Assembly: GCA_021738535.1 (NCBI GenBank)
Contig: JAIPBU010000003.1
Location: 62,001-126,000 of the forward strand
Reading direction: 5' to 3'
Length of the DNA stretch: 64,000 bases
Origin: Bacteroidales bacterium
Lineage (GTDB): Bacteria > Bacteroidota > Bacteroidia > Bacteroidales > VadinHA17
Part shown: positions 43,992 through 53,706 of the stretch, piece after piece
Layout of the letters: the number at the start of each line of letters is the position of its first letter
Numbering within the stretch: the stretch's first letter is position 1
The notes under the pieces: generated by a model
The model's database searches: none
Told to the model about the DNA's origin: nothing
Seen by the model: only the letters and a program-made list of their open reading frames with translations
Translations under genes and position numbers: made by a program

Positions 43992-46310
43992 ATGACTGTT
44001 TTAAATCCGGATGATTCTGTTCGCAAAGAACAATTCGATGCAGAGAATAAGTCTGCCGAAACTAAAAGGGAAAAAGGTTTGGAAAACGAAAACGGGGAAA
44101 ACCCCGAAAATACGGAAAGTACAGAAAGTAAGATCCCTGATGAAAATACAGCGGATGAAAAACGGACCGAAGATGCAGGTGCCGTGAGGAATGACTCTTC
44201 CGGCAGAGAGCCCCTGCCCCAGGATGACCAGGTTAAGGATGAAGATAAAAATGCTCCCGGTGAAAAACCTGATACAGAAGAAAAAGAAGCCACAGAGAAA
44301 GATCCGGATACCGAATTAAAAGAGGATACAGAAGAAAAAGAAGCCACAGAGAAAGAACAGGATACTGAAGTAAAAGAAGATACTGAAGAAAAAGAAGCCA
44401 CAGAAAAAGACCCGGATACAGAAGTAAAAGAGGATACTGAAGAAAAAGAAGCCACAGGGGAAGAACAGGATACAGAAGAAAAGCCGGATACAGAAGAAAA
44501 AGAAGCCACCGGTGATGATGAGAAAAGTGAAGATGATCCCGGCAAGTACGAAGTAAAAGGAGAACCTGAAGAACTTGCAGAGGTTGATTATTCAGGGAGG
44601 TCTAAAGAAGAACTGATTGAAACACTGGAATTGCTGATTGAGAACAGGCCATTGAGGGAAATTTCAGATGATGTAAATAAGATTAAGACTGTATTCTACA
44701 AGAAGTATAAAGCAGAAACAGAAGAAAAGAAGAAGGCTTTTATTGATGAAGGTGGCCGGAAAGAGGATTTTGATCCGGGGAAAGATCCCCTGGAGATCAA
44801 AATGAAAAACCTGCTGGCCCGTTACAGGGGTAAGAGAACAGAATTTAACAAGCAGCTTGAAGTAGAGAAACAGGAAAACCTGAAGCGAAAATATGAGATT
44901 ATTGATAAGATAAAGGACCTCGTTAACAGGGAGGAATCAATAAACAAGACATTTCAGGATTTTCGTGACCTGCAGTCAAAGTTTCATTCTATTGGCCTGG
45001 TGCCTCAATCTGCCCTCAGAAACATGTGGGAAACATATAATCTTAATGTTGAAATATTCTATGACTATATCAAGATTAATAAAGAGCTGAGAGATCTTGA
45101 CTTCAAAAAGAATATAGAGAAGAAAACAAGGCTGTGTGAAAAAGCAGAGGGTTTAATAGATGATCCCAGCCCGGTAAATGCTTTTCGTATACTTCAGGAA
45201 TATCATCAGCAATGGCGCGAAACAGGTCCGGTACCCAGGGAGATAAGGTCGGAAATGTGGGAGAGGTTCAAAACTGCAACCTCGAAAATTAATAAGCGTC
45301 ATCACGAATATTTCGAAAACCTTAAAGAAGACCAGAAAAAGAATCTTGCTGATAAAACACTGCTTTGTGAGAAAGTGGAGCAGATCAACCAGCTTGATAT
45401 AAATTCATTTAAGGAGTGGGAAAATAAGGGCAAGGAGGTTATAGGGATTCAGAAGGAATGGAGAACCATAGGGTTTGCCCCTAAGAAACATAATAACAGT
45501 ATATACCAGAGGTTCCGTAAAGCATGTGATGAATTTTTCCAGGCAAAGAGAAGATTCTTTGCTGAGAACAAAGAGCTTCAGATGGAAAACCTTCAAAAAA
45601 AGACCGAACTGTGTGAGCAGGCTGAAGAATTGCAGGATAGCACAGACTGGAAAGAAGCAACAAGTGCCCTTATCCAGCTGCAAAAAGACTGGAAAGAAAT
45701 AGGGTCGGTGCCACGTAAATATTCAGATAAGGTATGGAAAAGATTCCGTAAGGCCTGTGACCATTTCTTTAATCGCAAATCTGATCATTTTGCAGAACTT
45801 AGCAGTTCTTATGATGATAACCTCAGGGAGAAAGAAGCGCTTATAAGTGAACTGGAAGAGTTTGACCCGGGTGAAGATATTGAAGAAGCTGCACAGAAGT
45901 TAAAAGATATCCAGGAAAGGTGGTCTGCAATAGGTTTTGTGCCTTATAAGGACAAGGACAGAATACTGAATAGTTACAGAAATGCCCTTAATAAGCAGTT
46001 TGATAAGCTTAAAATGGATGAAGAGGATAAGGCTATTCTTAAATACCAGACCAAACTTGATAATATTAAAGAGAAACCAAGAGGCGACAGGAAGCTGAAG
46101 GGTGACAGGGAGAAATTTATTAATAAGATCAAACAACTTGAAAATGATATAGTTGTCTGGGAAAATAATATCGGTTTCTTTTCAAAATCAAGCAATGCAG
46201 AAGCACTTATTGCGGAGGTACAGGATAAAATAGACAATGCCAGGAAGACAATAGAAATACTGGAGGAAAAAATAAATCTCATTGATCAGACAGGTATCGA
46301 TGATAATTAA
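43992..46310 (+). CDS. DUF349 protein with acidic N-terminal repeats
   Basis: 772 residues, soluble and highly charged. The first 190 are a disordered acidic region with four 18-residue repeats of the pattern DTEEKEATEKDPDTEVKE. From about residue 200 on, the protein is helical and contains at least five DUF349 units, each with a W..G.VP.....W.RF.... pattern: RDLQSKFHSIGLVPQSALRN, YHQQWRETGPVPREIRSEMW, EWRTIGFAPKKHNNSIYQRF, DWKEIGSVPRKYSDKVWKRF and RWSAIGFVPYKDKDRI. The last 70 residues form a coiled coil (IEILEEKINLIDQTG). Function of DUF349 is not settled. Adjacent to pyrG, 32 bp upstream. Confidence 0.88.
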   Translation: MTVLNPDDSVRKEQFDAENKSAETKREKGLENENGENPENTESTESKIPDENTADEKRTEDAGAVRNDSSGREPLPQDDQVKDEDKNAPGEKPDTEEKEATEKDPDTELKEDTEEKEATEKEQDTEVKEDTEEKEATEKDPDTEVKEDTEEKEATGEEQDTEEKPDTEEKEATGDDEKSEDDPGKYEVKGEPEELAEVDYSGRSKEELIETLELLIENRPLREISDDVNKIKTVFYKKYKAETEEKKKAFIDEGGRKEDFDPGKDPLEIKMKNLLARYRGKRTEFNKQLEVEKQENLKRKYEIIDKIKDLVNREESINKTFQDFRDLQSKFHSIGLVPQSALRNMWETYNLNVEIFYDYIKINKELRDLDFKKNIEKKTRLCEKAEGLIDDPSPVNAFRILQEYHQQWRETGPVPREIRSEMWERFKTATSKINKRHHEYFENLKEDQKKNLADKTLLCEKVEQINQLDINSFKEWENKGKEVIGIQKEWRTIGFAPKKHNNSIYQRFRKACDEFFQAKRRFFAENKELQMENLQKKTELCEQAEELQDSTDWKEATSALIQLQKDWKEIGSVPRKYSDKVWKRFRKACDHFFNRKSDHFAELSSSYDDNLREKEALISELEEFDPGEDIEEAAQKLKDIQERWSAIGFVPYKDKDRILNSYRNALNKQFDKLKMDEEDKAILKYQTKLDNIKEKPRGDRKLKGDREKFINKIKQLENDIVVWENNIGFFSKSSNAEALIAEVQDKIDNARKTIEILEEKINLIDQTGIDDN
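44271..44522 (+). repeat. 54-bp in-frame tandem repeat in the DUF349 gene
   Basis: Four successive 54-bp units begin at 44271, 44325, 44379 and 44433, followed by a partial fifth from 44487. Each unit begins GATAC[A/T]GAAGAAAAAGAAGC. The units keep the reading frame and differ mostly at synonymous or conservative positions. Copy number probably varies between strains. Confidence 0.85.
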
Positions 46311-46327
46311 TAAATTCGCATTTTTAA

Positions 46328-47959
<1,632 letters not shown>

Positions 47960-47986
47960 GTAAAAAACGGGTAATTTTTAGAATCG

Positions 47987-49975
47987 ATGGATAGAAATAC
48001 AATAATAGGACTGGTCCTGATTTTTGGAGTGTTTATAGGCTTCAGCCTTTATAACAGCAATAAGCTGCAAAAATCATATGACAGCAGGGTAGAGGTAGCA
48101 GATTCCCTGTATAAAGAAGGTGATTACGAGGCTGCAAAGCTTGAATATCTCAAAGCCCTTGAGTTTAAGCCGGGAACAGAAGAAGCCATAAACAGGGTAA
48201 ATGAGATTAATAGTATAATCCAGCCCCCCGTACAGGATAGCACAGCTGTTTCAAAACCAATAGCCGGTGAAGAAACTGAAGAACGACAGCAGGTGGTTGA
48301 GAAACAGGAGCCTGATAGGAGTACTGAGGTTGCACCAACCGGGGCTTTTGCCGATGCCTATTCCGGGGAACAGGAGTTTTATGTCATTAAAAATGATAAG
48401 GTAGAACTCACCATTGCAACAAAGGGCGGGAGAATATATTCTGCCCTGCTGAAAGAATATTATACCCATGACTATAAACCCCTGGTACTATTTGATGGCG
48501 ATTCAACCGTTTTCGGTTTTCAGTTCTTTACACGCAATAATAAGCGTATCGCAACAAACAATCTGTACTTCAAGTCAGTAGATAACCAGAAGGTGATTGA
48601 TGCCAGCAACAGTGCCAAAAAAGCTGTTTTCAGGCTGGAGGCCTCAGAAAACGAATATATAGAGTATGTCTACAGCCTTGAGCCTGGTAAGTACATGCTT
48701 GATTTTGATGTTAACTTTGTTGGTCTTGATAATGTAATAGCCTCCAACGTCAATTCTCTTGCTTTTGCCTGGGAATCATATATACCCCAGCAGGAGAAAG
48801 GAAGACAGAATGAAAATAACTGGAGTAATATAAAATATAAGCACTACCAGGACAATGTTGATGGTTTCCGAACACGATCACAAAAGGATTTTGAAGAGGC
48901 TGAAATACCAACCCAGTTGAAATGGGTGGCTTTTAAAGATCAGTTTTTTTCCTCAGTGCTTATAGCAGGTGATCATTTCTCAAATGGTTATGTGTCTTAT
49001 ACAAAAATGCCCGAAGACAGCAAGTATCTGCGATATTGTACTTCTGAACTCAGTTTGCCTTTCGACGCAGGCGGTGATGAAAGTTATGATATGAATATGT
49101 ATTTTGGGCCAAACCATTATAAGACCCTTAAAAAATATGACCTTGAGCTTGAAGAACTGGTAATGCTGGGTAAAAATATTATCAAATTTATTAACAAATA
49201 TGTAATTCTACAGATCTTTAGCTGGCTTGATAATTCCATAGGGAACTATGGTATAATTATACTTATTCTTACATTAATCATTAAAATAGTCCTTTTCCCA
49301 TTAACCTTTAAGTCTTACCAGTCTCAGGCCAAAATGAAAGTACTGAAGCCCAAGGTGGATGAGTTGTCGAAGAAATTTCCAAAGAAGGATGATGCCATGA
49401 AAAAGCAGCAGGCAACGATGGCTCTGTATAAAAAGGCAGGGGTGAGCCCAATGGGCGGTTGCCTTCCTATGCTGTTGCAGATGCCGATTTTGTTTGCCAT
49501 GTTCAGGTTCTTCCCGACCTCCATTGAGTTAAGACAGGAGTCGTTCCTGTGGGCTACCGACCTGTCAACCTATGACAGCATTCTGGACCTGCCATTCAAT
49601 ATACCACTGTACGGAGACCATGTAAGTCTGTTTACACTGTTAATGACACTGTCAACGATACTCACAATGCGCCTAAATAATCCTTCATCAACCGGGCAGG
49701 AACAAATGCCGGGAATGAAGATGATGACCTATATTATGCCCGTTATGTTTATGTTTATTCTTAATAACTTTTCATCGGGACTTACATATTATTATTTCCT
49801 TGCAAACATCATTACTTTCGGGCAGAATATGCTTTCCAAACGATTTATTGATGAGCAAGCTGTACTTAAGAAACTTGAGGAGAATAAGAAAAAGCCAGCT
49901 AAAAAGTCTAAGTTCCAGCAGAAGCTTGAAGATGCAGCCAAGCAGCGGGGTTATAATGCCCCGAAGAAGAAATAG
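47987..49975 (+). CDS. yidC: Membrane protein insertase YidC with TPR-like insertion
   Basis: 662 residues; inserts and folds inner membrane proteins. An N-terminal helix (TIIGLVLIFGVFIGFSLY) is followed at about residues 34-67 by a TPR-like unit (ADSLYKEGDYEAAKLEYLKA), an acidic linker and the P1 periplasmic beta domain (FYVIKNDKVELTIATKGG). The insertase core has five helices with the typical NYGIIILILTLIIKIVLFPL, the coiled-coil loop MKVLKPKVDELSKKFPKKD, and SPMGGCLPMLLQMPILFAMF. The basic C-terminal tail (KKPAKKSKFQQKLEDA) suits ribosome contact. The TPR unit is not a usual part of YidC. Confidence 0.96.
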   Translation: MDRNTIIGLVLIFGVFIGFSLYNSNKLQKSYDSRVEVADSLYKEGDYEAAKLEYLKALEFKPGTEEAINRVNEINSIIQPPVQDSTAVSKPIAGEETEERQQVVEKQEPDRSTEVAPTGAFADAYSGEQEFYVIKNDKVELTIATKGGRIYSALLKEYYTHDYKPLVLFDGDSTVFGFQFFTRNNKRIATNNLYFKSVDNQKVIDASNSAKKAVFRLEASENEYIEYVYSLEPGKYMLDFDVNFVGLDNVIASNVNSLAFAWESYIPQQEKGRQNENNWSNIKYKHYQDNVDGFRTRSQKDFEEAEIPTQLKWVAFKDQFFSSVLIAGDHFSNGYVSYTKMPEDSKYLRYCTSELSLPFDAGGDESYDMNMYFGPNHYKTLKKYDLELEELVMLGKNIIKFINKYVILQIFSWLDNSIGNYGIIILILTLIIKIVLFPLTFKSYQSQAKMKVLKPKVDELSKKFPKKDDAMKKQQATMALYKKAGVSPMGGCLPMLLQMPILFAMFRFFPTSIELRQESFLWATDLSTYDSILDLPFNIPLYGDHVSLFTLLMTLSTILTMRLNNPSSTGQEQMPGMKMMTYIMPVMFMFILNNFSSGLTYYYFLANIITFGQNMLSKRFIDEQAVLKKLEENKKKPAKKSKFQQKLEDAAKQRGYNAPKKK

Positions 49976-50023
49976 TTGGGCTGACTGCGTTGCGTTTGTT
50001 TAAACGTAAAAATTATTATTGTG

Positions 50024-51055
50024 ATGAAATCAAGGGTTAAGATAAAGGACATTGCTACCAGGTGTGGTCTTTCAAACACCCTTGTTTCACTTGTACTGAA
50101 TGATAAGGCCTCTTTGCACGGTATCAGGCCTGACACACAGGAAAAGGTTCTTTTCGTGGCCAGGCAGATGGGGTATTTTGATGATCTGCCTTTAGATAAT
50201 GCAAAAAACATATCCAGGAACATGAGCCATGTGGCCATGATCGTTCCTGCTGTTAATGACCATTTTCTCTTTCGTATCAGTCCCCTGCTCAAAGAAGCTT
50301 TCTCCAGTATAGGCCTCCATTTAAGCGTGATACCCTCAGGTGATAGCCCGGGTATCTTTCACAGGGAGTTCCTTAAGCTTATGCAGTTCTACACCGGAAT
50401 GATCCTGTATTCATCGAGTGCTGATGATCAGATTATCAGGGATATGAAATCATCTGACTATCCATTTGTAGTACTAGAGAATGCAGATCTTAAACACAGG
50501 GTAAACCTTGTTAAAACAGATGAAAAAGAATCAGCTGGTCTTGTGGCCTCTCATTTAAGCAGCCTTGCCTATAAGAAAATAGCTGTTATTGAACTTAGTG
50601 AAGGCTCAAATTGTATAATAAAGAAAGATATACTTGAGAATGCTATACGGGAAGAGCATGGAGAAATCGATATAAAATGGCTGAGAGCTCACGGTAAGCT
50701 GATGAATGATGACAGCCTGAAAACCGCCATAATGGCCTTGCTGAAACCTCCCGGTGCTGTTCAGTTGTTTATTATTAAAGATGCCGCGATGGTATATCCG
50801 CTTGTATCTCTTTTAAGGCAGAACAGATTGCGTATACCCTCGGATATAGCAATAATGTCACTTGAAGAGGGTATTGGCTTCAGCTTGCTGGACCCTCCCA
50901 TAACAAGGCTGAGAAGAAGCTGTTATCCCATGGCATTGAAAACGTCCCAGATCCTGTGGACCGAGATAAAAAACCGGGGCAGGGGAAAATATAAACGCCT
51001 GGTGAATATTAATTCCGAACTGGTGGTGGAAAAATCATGCGGTTCGGTTCATTAA
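50024..51055 (+). CDS. LacI-family transcriptional regulator
   Basis: 343 residues. The N-terminal helix-turn-helix is clear (VKIKDIATRCGLSNTLVSLV) with hinge-helix region QEKVLFVARQMGYFDD, followed by a periplasmic-binding-protein-like effector domain (SHVAMIVPAVNDHFLFRISP, KKIAVIELSEGSNCIIKKDI, DIAIMSLEEGIGFSLLDPPI). The effector-binding half is less conserved than in typical LacI proteins. The GTG at 50021 is an alternative start. It is the first gene of a small cluster with the transglutaminase and GH92 genes and probably controls them in response to a mannose-containing sugar (inference). Confidence 0.9.
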   Translation: MKSRVKIKDIATRCGLSNTLVSLVLNDKASLHGIRPDTQEKVLFVARQMGYFDDLPLDNAKNISRNMSHVAMIVPAVNDHFLFRISPLLKEAFSSIGLHLSVIPSGDSPGIFHREFLKLMQFYTGMILYSSSADDQIIRDMKSSDYPFVVLENADLKHRVNLVKTDEKESAGLVASHLSSLAYKKIAVIELSEGSNCIIKKDILENAIREEHGEIDIKWLRAHGKLMNDDSLKTAIMALLKPPGAVQLFIIKDAAMVYPLVSLLRQNRLRIPSDIAIMSLEEGIGFSLLDPPITRLRRSCYPMALKTSQILWTEIKNRGRGKYKRLVNINSELVVEKSCGSVH

Positions 51056-51065
51056 AAAAGCTGGT

Positions 51066-53702
51066 ATGACTAAACCGGATAAATACTTGTTAGTGGCCTT
51101 AGTGCCTTTGTTGCTTGTTTCATGCACAAGCGAAAACCTGATTACAGATAAATCCTACAGGCAGAAAGTATTCAGTGACCTGGAAAATAAAACGGAACTG
51201 TTCAGTGAATCAGGATATGAATTATTTGATATAAGTGAACAGGACCTGGCTGCAGTCGAATATGAGGCAATGGCTTTCCTGTATGCCTATATGCCTCTTA
51301 GCGATATAGCCGACTACAGTGATGAATTCTTTCTTGAAAATGCCAGGCATGCATTAAAGACACGTAATGATTATCCATGGGGCAGGCAAATACCCGGGGA
51401 TGTATTCCTTCATTATGTACTGCCTCCCAGGGTTAACAACGAGAACATGGATCGCTTCAGGATGGTGTATTACGATGAATTAAAGGATCGACTCAGGGGA
51501 TATGAAACAATAGAGGAAGCTGCCCTTGAGATAAATCACTGGTGCCATGAAAAAGTAACCTACAGGGCAGCAGACATCAGGACATCAGGACCAATGGCCA
51601 CAATCTTATCCGCCAGGGGACGCTGCGGTGAAGAATCAACCTTTACAGTTGCAGCTATGCGTGCTGCAGGTATACCGGCCAGACAAATATATACACCCAG
51701 GTGGGCCCATAGTGATGATAATCATGCCTGGGTAGAAGTGTGGATAGATGGCGACTGGAAATACCTGGGAGCATGTGAACCTGAACCGGTCCTGGACAGG
51801 GGCTGGTTTACAGAACCGGCCCGCAGAGCCATGCTTACTCATACTAAAGCCTTTGGCCATTACAGGGGGTCGGAAGACCTTGTGAGAGAGGAAAATGATT
51901 ATGCTGTAGTGAATACCCTCGACAGGTATGCCCTAACAAGGGTTATCAAAATAATAGTGCTTGATGCCGGTAACAATACAGTTGAAGATGCCATTGTTAA
52001 ACCCTCCCTTTATAACTATGCAGAGTTCTATCCCCTGGCTGAACTCAGGACAAAACAAAATGGAACCTGCCTGTTCAAAACAGGCCTGGGAGATCTTCTC
52101 GTTTTTGCTTACCATGATGGCTCATTCGGATTTGAAAAGATTAACCCTGCCGTCAGTGATGAAGTCACTGTAAAACTAGGTGCCCAAGGACATTCAGAAA
52201 ATTATTATGAGTTTGCTCTGCAGCCACCTCATAAACGTCAGCCTTACAAGGATACAATACCCCCGGAAATAAAACAACTCAATGCAAAGCTCCTGGAAAA
52301 AGAGGATAGCATACGTAATTCATATATTGACTCATGGATAAGTAAGGCTGAAGTACGTGAATTCGCCCGGTCAAAGGATCTTGATGTAGATGCTATTTCT
52401 GACATATTTGAGAGGAGCATGGGGAACTACGCCGAAATGAAAAAGCTGTTCATTGATACACCTCCTGTATACCATGACAAACTGCTTGACCTTCTCAATG
52501 TCATTTCTGATAAAGATTTGCGCGATACCAGGGCAGAGGTATTAAAAGGGCATCTTCTTAACACTGTTGAATCATTCCCGGACTATGGATATGATGATGA
52601 GGTATTTAACTCTTATGTGCTTAATCCGCGCATAGCTAACGAATTAATAAGACCCTGGCGGGAATTTATTGGAGAATATTTCACTGATGATCAAAAAAAG
52701 GCTTTCTCAGATAATCCGCAAACCATTGCAGACTACTTAGCTGACAGTATAATAATATCTGGGGAACTTAACTATTATAAGGTCCCGGTAAGTCCTGAAG
52801 GTGTATTGAAGACAGGGCATTCAGATAATCTGTCTTTGAGAATTTTGTTCGTTGCTGTATGCCGTACACTGGGAATACCTTCAAGGCTGGAGCCGGGTAC
52901 AGGGTATGCCGAGTACCTGGAAGATGATAAATGGCATCGTGCCGTCCTTACAGAAGAGACAGCAAATTTAAAAAATGCATACCTGGACCTGGAAAGTACA
53001 GGGCCTGCATCAAAAGAGCCTGAATATTATAAAACATTTACACTGGCAAGATTCAATGGTGAAGAATTCAGGACCCTCAGTTATGAGTACAACAAGCCTC
53101 TGAGCTCATTCAGGAAGGACCTTACCCTGCCGGAAGGCCGGTACTTATTGGTTACAGGCAACAGGACAAAAACAAAAGTGCTTTCCGGCCTTCACTTTAC
53201 AGAGCTTGAAGCAGGCAAAAAAAATACGATAAAAGTTGACGTAAGGGAGAATATGCAGCCCCTGGTTCCGCTGCAGAAGATCAATATGAAAATGACCTAT
53301 GAGCATAATGAAGCCCGGCATACTCTTGAAGAGAAAGCCTCAAAGGGAATTGTAATGATCTGGGTAGACGAGAATAAAGAACCCGGCAGGCACCTGTTAA
53401 GGGATTTTCCATCCCTGAAAGACGAGTTTAAAAGAATAGGCTGTAAATTTTTATTCCTGGCTGACCCGGTAAGTGATATAGTTCCTGAAATAATTGATGA
53501 GAAAGGCGAATTGCCGTCAAAATCGATAAAGGGTTTTGATGTTGATTTAAAAATACTCTCTGAAGTCTCGGGCAAAAATCCCGGTGAAGTTAACCTGCCC
53601 CTTGTTATTTATGCTGAAGAAGACGGTGAGGTATATTATTATTCGGAAGGGTATCATATCGGAACCGCTGAACAACTGCTGAATAATATTCCAAAAAAAT
53701 AA
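51066..53702 (+). CDS. Transglutaminase-like lipoprotein
   Basis: 878 residues with a lipoprotein signal (LLVALVPLLLVSCTS). A transglutaminase core lies at about residues 150-240: the catalytic Cys in GRCGEESTFTVAAMRAAG, His in NHAWVEVWIDGDW and a nearby acidic residue. Near residue 590-630 a second, degraded copy can be seen (LSLRILFVAVCRTLGIPSRL, GTGYAEYLEDDKWHRAVL) lacking the Cys. The C-terminal third is beta-rich, resembling a carbohydrate-binding or Ig-like domain, and ends with a thioredoxin-like portion. The reaction is probably proteolysis or cross-linking at the cell surface. It is 10 bp after the LacI gene and 4 bp before the GH92 gene. Confidence 0.88.
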   Translation: MTKPDKYLLVALVPLLLVSCTSENLITDKSYRQKVFSDLENKTELFSESGYELFDISEQDLAAVEYEAMAFLYAYMPLSDIADYSDEFFLENARHALKTRNDYPWGRQIPGDVFLHYVLPPRVNNENMDRFRMVYYDELKDRLRGYETIEEAALEINHWCHEKVTYRAADIRTSGPMATILSARGRCGEESTFTVAAMRAAGIPARQIYTPRWAHSDDNHAWVEVWIDGDWKYLGACEPEPVLDRGWFTEPARRAMLTHTKAFGHYRGSEDLVREENDYAVVNTLDRYALTRVIKIIVLDAGNNTVEDAIVKPSLYNYAEFYPLAELRTKQNGTCLFKTGLGDLLVFAYHDGSFGFEKINPAVSDEVTVKLGAQGHSENYYEFALQPPHKRQPYKDTIPPEIKQLNAKLLEKEDSIRNSYIDSWISKAEVREFARSKDLDVDAISDIFERSMGNYAEMKKLFIDTPPVYHDKLLDLLNVISDKDLRDTRAEVLKGHLLNTVESFPDYGYDDEVFNSYVLNPRIANELIRPWREFIGEYFTDDQKKAFSDNPQTIADYLADSIIISGELNYYKVPVSPEGVLKTGHSDNLSLRILFVAVCRTLGIPSRLEPGTGYAEYLEDDKWHRAVLTEETANLKNAYLDLESTGPASKEPEYYKTFTLARFNGEEFRTLSYEYNKPLSSFRKDLTLPEGRYLLVTGNRTKTKVLSGLHFTELEAGKKNTIKVDVRENMQPLVPLQKINMKMTYEHNEARHTLEEKASKGIVMIWVDENKEPGRHLLRDFPSLKDEFKRIGCKFLFLADPVSDIVPEIIDEKGELPSKSIKGFDVDLKILSEVSGKNPGEVNLPLVIYAEEDGEVYYYSEGYHIGTAEQLLNNIPKK

Positions 53703-53706
53703 TACA

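Noticed and set aside
44271-44522. Regularly spaced repeats resembling a CRISPR array
   Set aside because: The units are contiguous, in frame and coding, with no spacers and no cas genes in the window.
43973-44545. Minus ORF of 190 aa with SVASFSSVSSFTSVSG-type repeats, like an adhesin
   Set aside because: It is the exact antisense shadow of the acidic tandem repeat in the DUF349 gene; no promoter or upstream signal.
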